Part shown: positions 7,476 to 15,866 of the stretch, in pieces | How positions within the stretch are numbered: position 1 is the stretch's first letter | Layout of the letters: the number at the start of each line of letters is the position of its first letter | From: an uncultured Rhodopirellula sp. | GTDB lineage: Bacteria > Planctomycetota > Planctomycetia > Pirellulales > Pirellulaceae | Direction: 5' to 3' | Assembly (NCBI GenBank): GCA_913061385.1 | Contig: CAJXTM010000004.1 | Span: forward strand, 1 to 20,098 | Length of the DNA stretch: 20,098 nt | Position numbers and translations under genes: made by a program | The notes under the pieces: model-generated | The model's input: only the letters and a program-made list of their open reading frames with translations | What the model was told of the DNA's origin: nothing | The model's database searches: none

Positions 7476-7787
7476 GAACGATATTTCCGCGGAGGTTGAT
7501 TCGCGTCTTACGGGCAGTTTGGATTTTCCACGACAATCATTCCACAACATTCAGGGTTTGATGTCCTCGCTAGAGTTCATGCTCGTAATAAACAGTGTGT
7601 ACGATGGCAGCCATTGTTTTAAAAAGCACAGCACTCCTGCTGGCCAAGGGATGGCGGGGGCGAAGCATGATTTCGAGTTGGCAAATGTCGTAAAGCTTAT
7701 TTACGAAATCGCATGTCGGTGACGTTCAGGAAAAATACTGCAAAAGTGTTGGCAGTGATCAATCGCAAAAAAATTGGGAGAAGTGTC
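7476..7787. other. Intergenic region before the esterase
   Basis: About 310 bases between two same-strand genes. I see only the Shine-Dalgarno site at the far end. The in-frame ATG at 7713 would add 25 basic residues before a normal signal peptide and has no ribosome site, so the region is treated as untranslated. Confidence 0.5.
7776..7780 (+). promoter_or_regulatory. Shine-Dalgarno site deciding a GTG start
   Basis: GGGAG seven bases before the GTG at 7788. It supports GTG initiation rather than the ATG at 7713 or the internal ATG at 7797. Confidence 0.65.
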
Positions 7788-8996
7788 GTGAAAAGAATGT
7801 TGGTTACCTCGGCGGCATTGTTTTTTGTAATGTTTATCGCTGCTGCTTCCTCTGTGCTGGGTCAGGAGGCCAACGTCACCGAGAAGCAAAGGAGTAAGCT
7901 TATCAAGCGCTTCCCGAAATCCGACGCCAACAAAGACGGCAAGCTGGATGACGAGGAGTTGCTCGCATTGCGAGACTTCTTGCAGAACAGACGCAGAAAA
8001 GCGGATTCTGCGCCGGCTGAAAATGGTAAGTCGCAGGCCGCTGCTGATCCTTGGAGGACGGCAGGATTCAAGCAGGTGAACACGATGGGCGGTGGCGAAG
8101 CGGCGCTTCCTGAGAACGGGAAGTTTCGCGTTTTTGTCTTGATGGGACAATCCAACATGCACGGCACCGCTCGCGCAAATGAGTTAAAGCCTCCTCATAC
8201 AAAAAAGCATGAGCGGATTCGAATTTGGGCAAACGGAAGATGGGAGTACTTTGTACCGACGCAACGATTCGGTCCGGGGGTTTCGTTCGCTCATCAGCTT
8301 GCCCAGTTCTGGCCAGAAGACACCATTGGTATCATCAAAATCTCAATTGGTGGTACGGGGATTCGCAGTTTTGAAAAGGATTGGTCCCGGGAGCGGGCAA
8401 GTCTTACTTTTGATGGCGAGAAGGGATCGCTCTACACGGATCTGATGAATGCAGTGACCGAAGCCAGGAAAATCTCGCGGCCAGAGTTTTGCGGTTTCTT
8501 TTGGAAGCAGGGAGGTGCTGATGGCACGAAAAAGGTTCTCGCAAACGAATACTATGAAACTTTCAAGCAGTTGATCTCAGATGTGCGTTCGGATCTGGGC
8601 GTGCCGGATTTACCTGTGTTTGTGCCTGGCTACACAACTGACGACGGACTCATCAAGGCATTTACCGCCAAGCTGAGTGATAAAGACCGTGCCAAAATCA
8701 AGGAGTTGCAGGGGAAGGACGCAGCGGGAGAAAATCAACGAGTTGAGGTGTTATTGAAGTTCCTCAATGATGCGAGCCTTGCAAAGCTCAGGCAGCTTTT
8801 CGGGAAACGGCCCTATATCGCGGGGGTTGTCGCTGCTCAGAATCGTGCAGGTCGCGAAATTTCTGACGTCACGACTCTGTATCCTGGCCAATTGCCCAAA
8901 GGGGCCGATGGAACACACTACACCGCGGAGGGTTACATCACGCTGGGAAAAATCACGGCAACTGCCGTTCAAGATTATTTTCAAGCAAAAAAGTAA
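7788..8996 (+). CDS. Secreted SASA-type carbohydrate esterase with N-terminal EF-hand
   Basis: 402 residues from GTG 7788. Signal peptide (MLVTSAALFFVMFIAAASSVLG), then one EF-hand loop DANKDGKLDDEE at 46-57, then an SGNH-fold esterase of the sialate O-acetylesterase/acetylxylan-esterase type (SASA domain, compare CE6). The nucleophile block is VFVLMGQSNMHG with Ser122; GGTGIRSFEKDW and FFWKQGGADGTKK follow, and the C-terminal DGTH motif supplies Asp374 and His377. It would remove acetyl or similar esters from polysaccharide. Between the core blocks lies a charged, helix-rich insert (about 250-305) that I do not remember from compact relatives. Substrate is not readable. It converges with the next gene across 66 bases. 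Confidence 0.9.
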   Translation: MKRMLVTSAALFFVMFIAAASSVLGQEANVTEKQRSKLIKRFPKSDANKDGKLDDEELLALRDFLQNRRRKADSAPAENGKSQAAADPWRTAGFKQVNTMGGGEAALPENGKFRVFVLMGQSNMHGTARANELKPPHTKKHERIRIWANGRWEYFVPTQRFGPGVSFAHQLAQFWPEDTIGIIKISIGGTGIRSFEKDWSRERASLTFDGEKGSLYTDLMNAVTEARKISRPEFCGFFWKQGGADGTKKVLANEYYETFKQLISDVRSDLGVPDLPVFVPGYTTDDGLIKAFTAKLSDKDRAKIKELQGKDAAGENQRVEVLLKFLNDASLAKLRQLFGKRPYIAGVVAAQNRAGREISDVTTLYPGQLPKGADGTHYTAEGYITLGKITATAVQDYFQAKK

Positions 8997-9062
8997 CGCA
9001 TTGATAGGCGAGTGGATTCAAGTGAAGGCCGAGCTGAGCTAGCAGCATTTTGTCGTGAATTA

Positions 9063-9884
9063 CTATGGGGTTTCTGAAGTTAGCAATTCCAGTTCAGCAA
9101 AAACAGGACGGTGGTCTGATGCCAGGGATTCCGCGATGACCTTGGTGCTCAGCAGGCGGAAACGGCTAGCCTTTCGAAAGAAAATGTAGTCGATGCGCGA
9201 CTTTGGAGCGGGTGCAGGTGAGGATGCCACCGGCACATCTTCGATGGCACATGTCCATTTTGAGAGCAGGATCTTGACGGGTTCTGCTTTCGGTTTGGCG
9301 TTCATGTCTCCTGCTAAAATTGTTGGCACCGAATCTTCGTCTCCCGCGAACAGCCGATTGATTGCTTTGGCTTCCGCAACGCGATCTTCAGCAACGTTGT
9401 GCTGGAAATGGGTGCTGATGAAACGCAGGTGCTGGTTGTCAGCTATACGAACGGTCAAGGCGATCGCACCACGTGGATATGTCGTTCTTTGAGGTGTGCT
9501 CTCTGTGTAAGGCAAGGGTTGGATGAGCACATCGAGTATCTCGTGACGCGTCAAAATTGCGTTGCCAAAAAGTCCACCTTCGTAGTGCTGTGTCGGCCCA
9601 AAGCGAACAGCCATGCCAGTGAGTTCTGCAAGTCGCCGAGCTTGATGCACTTGTCCTGAACGCTTCACTCCCACATCGACTTCCTGCAATGCAACGAAAT
9701 CAGGACGCGACTGTTTGATCACTTTCGCCAAACGTTCCACATCATAGATCCCATCCGTACCCAAGCCGTAGTGAATGTTGTAGCAGAGTACGCGGATTGT
9801 TTCGTCAGCCTTGCAATGGTCAACAGTTAAGCTGATCGCGATCATTGATAATGCAAGACTAAACGTGTTGCGGAGGGAAATCAT
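9063..9884 (-). CDS. Secreted endonuclease/exonuclease/phosphatase-fold hydrolase
   Basis: 273 residues from ATG 9882-9884. Signal peptide over about 1-26 (SLALSMIAISLTVDHCKA). Nearly every signature of the metal-dependent EEP superfamily (DNase I/exoIII/phosphodiesterase-like) is present: CYNIHYG with Asn36, ALQEVD with Glu68, GLFGNAILTR (104-113), STHF with His159, AGDMNA with Asp193/Asn195, RIDYIFF with Asp232, and SDHRPV with Asp257/His258. The catalytic core therefore looks intact. Export suggests action on extracellular nucleic acid, sugar phosphate or phospholipid; the family does not fix which. No Shine-Dalgarno site is obvious. It shares its strand with the next gene but lies 650 bases from it. 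Confidence 0.92.
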   Translation of the reverse strand: MISLRNTFSLALSMIAISLTVDHCKADETIRVLCYNIHYGLGTDGIYDVERLAKVIKQSRPDFVALQEVDVGVKRSGQVHQARRLAELTGMAVRFGPTQHYEGGLFGNAILTRHEILDVLIQPLPYTESTPQRTTYPRGAIALTVRIADNQHLRFISTHFQHNVAEDRVAEAKAINRLFAGDEDSVPTILAGDMNAKPKAEPVKILLSKWTCAIEDVPVASSPAPAPKSRIDYIFFRKASRFRLLSTKVIAESLASDHRPVFAELELLTSETP

Positions 9885-10468
9885 GTCTTTGGTTCAAATT
9901 GTGAGAAGGGCAAGTTTCGATTGGGCTTGATCGTCAGGAAACAGTTCGCGTGCGTTGGCAAATCTCGTGGGCGATTCTGTGGCGTCACCTTTGAATGTCA
10001 TGAGCAACCATGAGCAAATGTTTGTGTGCACGGGATCAGCGAGTCTTCAACCTTGCTGAGTCGGGCGTGTCATTGGAAAAGTTCGGTGCTAGTACCTCGA
10101 AGAAGATACAAGCTACCGTTGAGAAGAGATCGTACTCGCCCGGTGAACATGTGGGGGCGTGCTGTGGTAATGGCGCGGAAGAATCAGGGTCTGCAGCAAG
10201 GGGAATCATGCGTTATTGAGTTGTCTGGAATCGGTTTTCGTTGGGAACTGCCGCTTTATCCGACTCGTGAATGTTCATGCTTGCGAATCCGCGAATCAAG
10301 GACTGGTGCAAATGAAAATGGACGCACGTGTGTAGAAGTTCACAACAACTAAGCGAACAAGTCTAACCGGCGGCGTCGGTGCATGTCCAATCCTGCTGAT
10401 CACATTACCTAACTCAATTCAAAGTCGCCGGCATGCTTACGACCCTCCTTTGCATGCTCCGATGCCCT
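9885..10468. other. Intergenic stretch without a convincing gene
   Basis: About 580 bases. Two overlapping plus-strand readings (10010-10219 and 10026-10352) stay open, but they lack start signals, signal peptides and domains I recognise. A 10-bp unit CATGAGCAAC/A is present twice in tandem at 9999-10018. Otherwise I see nothing. Confidence 0.45.
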
Positions 10469-10506
10469 AACCAGCACGTACCAATCTGCTTGGGCACGCG
10501 CTGGTT
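10469..10506 (-). terminator. 14-bp stem-loop after the CBM2 protein gene
   Basis: On the minus strand AACCAGCGCGTGCC pairs with GGTACGTGCTGGTT around a 10-base loop. All 14 positions pair if two G-U wobbles are allowed. Read on the plus strand those two positions become A-C mismatches, so the structure fits RNA from the minus strand. It starts 29 bases after the stop codon. No U-tract follows, so it may protect the 3' end rather than terminate alone. Confidence 0.55.
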
Positions 10507-10535
10507 GATATGCACACAAATGAGTATCAGTTCAA

Positions 10536-12164
10536 TCAGTCACCGATCCATCCGCCATCGAACAGGGCGTTTGCATCAAGCAGGCCGGTGTTGCCAAGTG
10601 CGGTACCCTGTTTGCCATTGAATCCGACGTACACAGTGCCGCCAGCGGGGATGCATTTCGCCCACCCGTTTCCGGTCACGTTATGCTCGTAGAGACCATT
10701 GCCCAAGTCGGTGGTCTCAACTCGACAACCCCACGGCGTACCAGGAATGGTGTGAGTGCTGAGGAAGCGAAAACTCCAGTCCTCAATCTTGGCATCGGTT
10801 TCATTGTTCACAGCGAGGGCCGCAGTAAAGCCCCCCCACCACAACTCACCATCAACGTCCACTGAAACACGGTCTGAAGTGCCCGAGGGTGTATCGCCTG
10901 ACGTATCGGTTGACGGGGAATTCGTCGTGTCAAAGTCATCAATCCACCCGCCATCAAACAGGCTGGCTGCATCGATTTTTCCTGAATGGCCAAGGGGCAG
11001 CCCTTGGCTTCCATTGAAACTGATGTACATGGTTTCACCCGCAGGTATGGACTGGCCCCATTCATAGCCAAAGACGCGATGTTCGTAGAGACCACCGCCC
11101 AGATCGATCGTCTCAACCGTGCAGCCCCATTGGTCCTGCGAGATGAGGTGGGAACTAAGAAAACGGAATTCCCATTGGTCCAAGCGAGTGTCTGCTTCGT
11201 TACGCACGGCAATGATCGCAGTGAACCCTCCCCACCACAGGTCCCCATCAACTTCTACCGAGATGTGATCGACGTAGTAGGTCGTTGAGTCGTCGATGGG
11301 TGGTGTATCAGGATTTCCATCGTTGGCTGGATCTTCTGGATCATCGCCGACGCTCGGGGGATCTCCCAGATCATCCAGATGATTAGCGAGAGGGTCACCG
11401 AGTACAACCATGCTTTGGAAGTATTCAAGCACGCGGGCCTCGGTGACCTCCAACGCTGGCCACTGCGGCCAGTCCCATGTGTCATTCATGAAGGGTTGCA
11501 TTTGGTCATGACTGAGAACCGTGAGATGGTTGACGTCGTGGGCGATGGCAACGCCTTCGATTGAAAGCATTCCATGCCCCCGATCATGCATCCAGCCTGC
11601 GTAGTGTGGTTCCATCTTAAGCGTGTTGATGAACGTTTCTTCGTAACCATTTGCGATCAGGTAATCCGCGAAGCCTTCGTGGCCATACTGAACAACCATG
11701 GTCATGACATCATCAGCATCACCCAAGCGTGCCGTCCGCGAAATGTCCGCAACGACTTGTGGGTCAAAGGTGCTGTCGGCCATCCAGCCAACCTTCGCGC
11801 CTTGCATCGCGTACCAGATGCCGACTCCTTGTTGGTCGTTGCCCCACGCTTGCGCATTGTTGGTCAGGCCATTTGCGAACGCCCATGCTCCAACCTCGTC
11901 GATGGTGGCAGGTGCGAGTCCCACGAAATGTCGTAATTGATTGTAGGCAAGCACTGCTTCGGTGGTGATCGCCGTCCTGCCACCGACGAGACCATCATGC
12001 CCCGTGTGGTTGCTTCCGTTGGACATGCCTAAGTCTGCTAGGTCAGTGAAATCACTGTCCATCGCTGGATGGTGGTTGTTCTGTGCTGAAGCTGTCTGCC
12101 ATCCGATGAATGAGGCTAACATGAAGGCCACTAAATAGTGGCTCTTGTGATAAGCGTACAACAT
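10536..12164 (-). CDS. Secreted GH134-like (putative beta-mannanase) protein with two CBM2-like domains
   Basis: 542 residues from ATG 12162-12164. Signal peptide 1-27 (AFMLASFIGWQTASA). A module at about 60-258 contains AVLAYNQLRHFVGL (70-83), GAWAFANGLTN, WYAMQGAKVGWM, KMEPHYAGWMHDRGHG (183-198) and QPFMNDTWDWPQWPAL (223-238). From memory these resemble glycoside hydrolase family 134 endo-beta-1,4-mannanases; I could not assign the catalytic acid and base, so that call is tentative. An acidic Asp/Pro linker (258-297) leads to two CBM2-like modules (301-408 and 433-540), each with WWGGFT, a conserved WGC and IPAG plus FNG near the end. CBM2 modules bind cellulose, chitin or xylan surfaces. 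The protein probably acts outside the cell on plant or algal wall polysaccharide. Confidence 0.85.
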   Translation of the reverse strand: MLYAYHKSHYLVAFMLASFIGWQTASAQNNHHPAMDSDFTDLADLGMSNGSNHTGHDGLVGGRTAITTEAVLAYNQLRHFVGLAPATIDEVGAWAFANGLTNNAQAWGNDQQGVGIWYAMQGAKVGWMADSTFDPQVVADISRTARLGDADDVMTMVVQYGHEGFADYLIANGYEETFINTLKMEPHYAGWMHDRGHGMLSIEGVAIAHDVNHLTVLSHDQMQPFMNDTWDWPQWPALEVTEARVLEYFQSMVVLGDPLANHLDDLGDPPSVGDDPEDPANDGNPDTPPIDDSTTYYVDHISVEVDGDLWWGGFTAIIAVRNEADTRLDQWEFRFLSSHLISQDQWGCTVETIDLGGGLYEHRVFGYEWGQSIPAGETMYISFNGSQGLPLGHSGKIDAASLFDGGWIDDFDTTNSPSTDTSGDTPSGTSDRVSVDVDGELWWGGFTAALAVNNETDAKIEDWSFRFLSTHTIPGTPWGCRVETTDLGNGLYEHNVTGNGWAKCIPAGGTVYVGFNGKQGTALGNTGLLDANALFDGGWIGD

Positions 12165-13153
12165 GGAATTCTCCAGAAGTTGTTTAGGTGAATAGTGTTT
12201 TGAGAAGAGGTGTTTGGAGTAGCACTCGAAGAGTGAAATGAGGATTGGGATGAAACGATAAGCCAGCAGCGTTTATCTCTCGTCCGTACGATTTTCCGCA
12301 GGTCGGTCGACACCGAGGGCATTTCGCTGAATAGCGAAAAAGATAAAGAGACAACCACGACTCAAAACGCTTCAGTTTTCCCTGATAGAAAGTTGTATGC
12401 AGGCTTGTGTATCGCCTGCGTGTGTGAAAATGCGTGATCCTACGGGTAATCTCCGTCGAGGGTGCCGCTCATCCTTTTTTTCTTCTGCTTGTCGGATAGA
12501 CAGCAGTGACGCCGGTTAAAGCAAGTCGAGTGAACGAGTGACGTGTGGACGTGCGGAAGAAGTGTCTTCAGACGCTTGTTTTGCCGGAAGTAGTTCCAGG
12601 TTGTGCTTGCATCTGATGGGCCGATCACACCATCAACGCTGTCGTTTCTTTGTTCGTTGACGAATGCCGTTGCCGTGCAGGCTGAGTCATGGTGTTTTCT
12701 GGGGGCAACACTGATGGCACCTTGAAACCAAGGTACTTCGCGTTGATGCTCAGGCAGGTGCTTGCTAACGCTTTTTGCGCTGGCATTGGTGAGTTGGCGA
12801 CATTTTGAAATGCTAGTCTTGTCATGCTCGCGGTAGTGGAACACGAGAGCAGAAAACCAATGCGAGGCATTTGGCCCATTCGATGGATTACTAGGCAAAT
12901 CTTCCTTGTTCATCCCGTTATTATGATGCCTGAAACCACGTCTATTGGAAGATTGCGGAATGACGCACTGCGGTTTTTCGGGTAGTGTTACAACCGCCCC
13001 AGAAAAAAAAACTGCCTGCGGCTGGCTAAGGGTGGAGTCCGCGTCAACGCATTACTGTTCCATCAGGCGATTGGCAGCTGTTGCCCCTATTAAGAGTTCA
13101 GGAGCTTGGATGAGAATGGTCGAACGAAAAAGAATCTCTGACGGACGCTGCTT
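12165..13153. other. Long divergent intergenic region, weak ORF only
   Basis: Nearly 1 kb between the CBM2 protein and the kinase, which run divergently. A minus-strand reading at 12440-12913 (157 codons from ATG) stays open, but its product is Lys/His/Ser-rich, with no signal peptide, membrane segment or family I know, and it ends in a Lys-rich patch made by an A/T run (12474-12481 on the plus strand is T8). I give it about 0.2 as a gene. An A9 run lies near 13007-13015. No RNA gene or repeat seen. Confidence 0.45.
12171..12174 (-). promoter_or_regulatory. Shine-Dalgarno site for the CBM2 protein
   Basis: Minus-strand GGAG, six bases before the ATG at 12164. One of the clearest ribosome sites in the window, fixing the start ahead of a good signal peptide. 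Confidence 0.75.
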
Positions 13154-14158
13154 GTGAACACTCTTTGTAAAACCATTTGTAGAATCAGCGGTGCCGAATC
13201 GGTCGAGCTTGGTGAGGTGATTCAGAGTTTGTGGAGTGGTTACGGGGTAATTCAGCGTGCTGATTTGTACGGTGTGGAACGCCGGAGCGTTGGGGATTCT
13301 GTTCCGGTGGTCATCAAGCACATTGATATTTCTCATGCCCGTGCCAACCCAAGAGGATGGGCGAGCGATATTTCGCATCAGCGTAAAGTTCGTTCTTACC
13401 AGGTAGAGAAAACGTTTTACGAGCTATTTTCTGAGCAATGCGAACAAGAATGCCAGGTTCCTGAATTGATCGCCGCTGATGAGATAGAAGATGAAGGTGG
13501 CTGGGTGATCGTATTGACGGACTTGAATTTTCTGGGTTTCGATAGCAGGAAGAATCATGTCGACCAGCAGGATATTCACGCGTGTCTTTCCTGGCTTGCA
13601 AATTTCCATGCCACATTCATGGGCAATGCAGCGACCCGATTATGGCCCGTGGGTACGTACTGGCATTTGGAAACGCGTCCTGATGAACTTGCGGCGATGT
13701 CTGATGGTGCCCTCAAAAATTCTGCGGGCTTGATTGATCGACGTTTGAATGAGGCGACCTACCAAAGTCTGGTGCACGGCGATGCCAAAGTTGCGAACTT
13801 TTGCTTTTCCAAAAGGGATCCGTCCTGCGTAGCAGCCGTTGACTTTCAGTATGTGGGGCGCGGCTGCGGTATGAAAGATGTTGCCTACTTCATCAGTAGT
13901 TGCCTAAGTGAGCAGGCAGCAGTTCGTCAGCAGGATTCTTTGCTGAGTTTCTACTTTGGAAAACTAAGGTTTGCACTTGCAAAACGTAATTCCGAGATCA
14001 ATTTCCCTGCTCTTGAGTGCGAATGGCGTGAGCTGTATCCCTACGCGTGGGCCGATTTTTGCCGCTTTCTCGCTGGCTGGTCTCCGGGGCACTGGAAGTT
14101 GAATTCCTACAGTGATCAGATCACACAATCTGTGCTCGAAAGATTTGAAAAGAATTGA
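13154..14158 (+). CDS. APH/choline-kinase-like small-molecule kinase
   Basis: Cytoplasmic kinase-fold protein of 334 residues, with no signal peptide, unlike most neighbours. Visible kinase features are the strand VVIKH with Lys55 as the probable ATP-binding lysine, [12 protein letters not shown] with Glu85 as its partner, the hinge segment WVIVLTDLN (117-125), the catalytic loop VHGDAKVAN (HGD at 208-210, Asn215) and the metal-binding AVDFQ with Asp230. The VHGD-(4)-N and DFQ pattern fits the aminoglycoside-phosphotransferase superfamily, and the DFQ form is closest to the ecdysteroid/choline-kinase-like branch. The substrate is unknown; a role in drug resistance should not be assumed. Starts at GTG 13154, the first start after an in-frame TGA at 13139. 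It stands alone. Confidence 0.88.
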   Translation: MNTLCKTICRISGAESVELGEVIQSLWSGYGVIQRADLYGVERRSVGDSVPVVIKHIDISHARANPRGWASDISHQRKVRSYQVEKTFYELFSEQCEQECQVPELIAADEIEDEGGWVIVLTDLNFLGFDSRKNHVDQQDIHACLSWLANFHATFMGNAATRLWPVGTYWHLETRPDELAAMSDGALKNSAGLIDRRLNEATYQSLVHGDAKVANFCFSKRDPSCVAAVDFQYVGRGCGMKDVAYFISSCLSEQAAVRQQDSLLSFYFGKLRFALAKRNSEINFPALECEWRELYPYAWADFCRFLAGWSPGHWKLNSYSDQITQSVLERFEKN

Positions 14159-14814
14159 TTTTGACCTTTCGTAATGAGAGTAATTGAGTGGCAGAGTTGG
14201 GCCGTTTCAGCGCCTAATAAGAAAACATGCACATGTCTAGCATCGATTGAGCGAGAGTTGCTGTTAGGATGGGCGGTGTTGAGCAAGTTTTTTGATGTTT
14301 TCCTTTGGCTTGCAAAGCGCGCTGGACTCCTGGCCAGATAGCGGTCGAAACGCCAACCGCAGAAAACAGGTCAAGGCTGCTCGGGAAAAGAAAACAAAGA
14401 TATGTTAAGTGGTTGCGAGTAAGCGGCACCCATCTTTGGTAACACTATCGTGAATGGTGTGATTCTGGTCGTCACACACCGTGCGATTTGTGCATTCAAC
14501 GACAGCGTCAGCTAAGTTGTAAATTGGTCATGCCTGCAGAGTGCCGATGGTTATGAGTAGGTTGTGAAGTTTTGATACAACTGCGGGAGTGTCGTGGGTT
14601 GCCAGAAAGTGAGTCGCAGGGTGGTTGGTTGCCTGTTTCTTGTCGTCTTGTCGTCTTGTCGTCTTGTCGTCTTGTCGTCTTGTCGTCGCTATCGAGTCAA
14701 AGCGAACGAATCAAACCGCGGACCCAAGTGTTGCATGACCTGCGAGGGCGACCCTCAATGCGGCATCGTTATCCCCGCACACCTGGAACGGATCTGCTGA
14801 AGGGGCGACCGTGT
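14159..14814. other. Intergenic region with short tandem repeat
   Basis: About 650 bases downstream of the kinase. Apart from the 8-bp repeat at 14639-14686 and a weak stem GTGTGA/TCACAC (14457-14462 with 14472-14477) I see nothing. The plus-strand readings through the repeat are low-complexity and not believable as genes. Confidence 0.5.
14639..14686 (+). repeat. 8-bp tandem repeat, six exact copies
   Basis: CTTGTCGT repeated six times without error (14639-14686). The period is not a multiple of three and the region is non-coding. It behaves like a slippage-prone microsatellite. Confidence 0.96.
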
Positions 14815-15690
14815 TTATTTGACGTTGGGCTTGGTTCCCAGTTGCTGCGTACCAAAGTTACATCGTGGGAATTGGTCGGTGTCGTATTCGGACAGCAGGC
14901 CGTGGTCTCTAGTCTTCAGTGAACCCAGTTGCATGCTAGGATCTTTGACGGTCTGGTAGAGTTGCTCGGCATGCTCGTCATAGAATTCAAGACCAGCCTT
15001 GCCATCGCTGACGATAACCACTCGGAGGAAGCCTCCGGAAGTTCTTTTCTGAGTGTAAAGCTGCCTGATCGTCGCGTTCGGGTCGGTTGACTTGGGGTCG
15101 GTTGACTTGGGGTCGGTTGACTTGGGGTCGGTTGACTTGGGGTCGCCCGGTTTGCGTCCTAGTCGTGAGTTCGAGTCGACCAACGCGCCACAGGAGAATT
15201 CCTCGATTCCCAATGAGTGCTTGGCGTGGGACTGCCAGTGCCGGTTTCCGCAGAGTGTGAAGAAGCCTTTCTGATGCAGACCGTGGGATAGGATCCACTT
15301 GAAAAACTGAGGCCCCACATGCTGAAAGCCTTTCATGCTTGTGTGATTGTCTCTCTTTCTGGCATCATTTGGGCCGACCATCGGGGTGGGAGAGATTAGC
15401 GGCTTGAGCGTTGCGTGGATGGAAAGCAGAGTTCGCTTCAAACAAGTAAGTTGCTTTGGGCCCCAGAGAAACTTGTCGGGGCCATCTTTCATTTGATTGG
15501 GGCTAAGGTAGTCTCGTCTCTCGACCAGCCAGATTTACAGATGTTGGTTAACTGGGTAGATGCGATAGGTTTTTGCATCTGGGTTTGTCGGATCGACCAC
15601 AGGAACCTGTTCCCGAAACGTAGCAATCCCAAGATCATTGCTCGGAGGCCGATCTCCTTCCAGTTTCTTCATTGATTCGAGGGCAGCATT
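14815..15690 (-). pseudogene. Decayed PhoD-like phosphatase (C-terminal part)
   Basis: Remnant of a secreted PhoD-like metallophosphatase. Reading the minus strand in one frame from 15690 gives AALESMKKLEGDRPPSNDLG and VPVVDPTNPDAKTYR, then an in-frame TAA at 15535-15537, then IWLVERRDY and continuous similarity-type sequence to 14815: LISPTPMVGPNDARKRDNHT, CGNRHWQ, EEFSCGALVDSNSRLGR. Upstream of 15690 the same frame soon meets a TGA; a plausible continuation (DFYETHKIQHYYCW, from 15769) is in another frame. The N-terminal two thirds of a normal PhoD-type enzyme is missing, and the usual CGDRHW metal-site motif, as I recall it, reads CGNRHW. The C-terminal 225 codons remain open from an ATG at 15492, so a fragment could still be translated. 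Confidence 0.75.
15080..15139 (-). repeat. 15-bp tandem repeat inside the phosphatase remnant
   Basis: Four exact copies of GGGTCGGTTGACTTG (plus-strand view) at 15080-15094, 15095-15109, 15110-15124 and 15125-15139, with six further matching bases. On the coding (minus) strand this is a STDPK pentapeptide array following GDPK. The frame is kept. Confidence 0.95.
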
Positions 15691-15866
15691 CCGGGCAACT
15701 CGCATGCATTTGCCAAATCTTCACTGACCAGCAATAGTAGTGCTGTATCTTATGGGTTTCGTAAAAGTCTGGACGTGGGTGATGCGTCAGATGATCGACC
15801 CGCAACAGAATGGATGTCAGCACGCATCCTTCGGGATTTTTCTTCAGGTGCTTGGGCAATAACAAT
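15691..15866. other. Junction region upstream of the PDZ/DUF6288 gene
   Basis: Non-coding on the plus strand and containing out-of-frame phosphatase-like debris on the minus strand up to about 15770. The promoter for the following operon must lie here. The plus-strand ATG at 15810 would add 19 residues ahead of the signal peptide and is less likely than 15867. Confidence 0.45.

Noticed and set aside
10010..10352. Two overlapping plus-strand readings downstream of the EEP enzyme
   Set aside because: No start signal, mutually overlapping frames, no domain recognised.
12440..12913. Minus-strand 157-codon reading in the divergent gap
   Set aside because: Composition is unlike the neighbouring proteins, no family or export signal, Lys-rich end made by an A/T run. 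Kept only as a note inside the intergenic entry.
12945..13157. Small plus-strand reading whose TGA overlaps the kinase GTG by four bases (GTGA)
   Set aside because: The overlap looks like coupling, but the product has no recognisable feature, begins at a TTG without a ribosome site and contains an A9 run, so chance is likelier.
13154..14158. Antibiotic resistance gene
   Set aside because: The kinase fold is shared with aminoglycoside phosphotransferases, but the DFQ motif and context give no support for a drug substrate.
14457..14477. GTGTGA/TCACAC stem-loop
   Set aside because: Six base pairs, no T-run, about 300 bases from the nearest gene end; too weak to call.
14572..14922. Plus-strand reading through the CTTGTCGT array
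   Set aside because: Low-complexity product driven by the microsatellite, and it overlaps the phosphatase remnant on the other strand.
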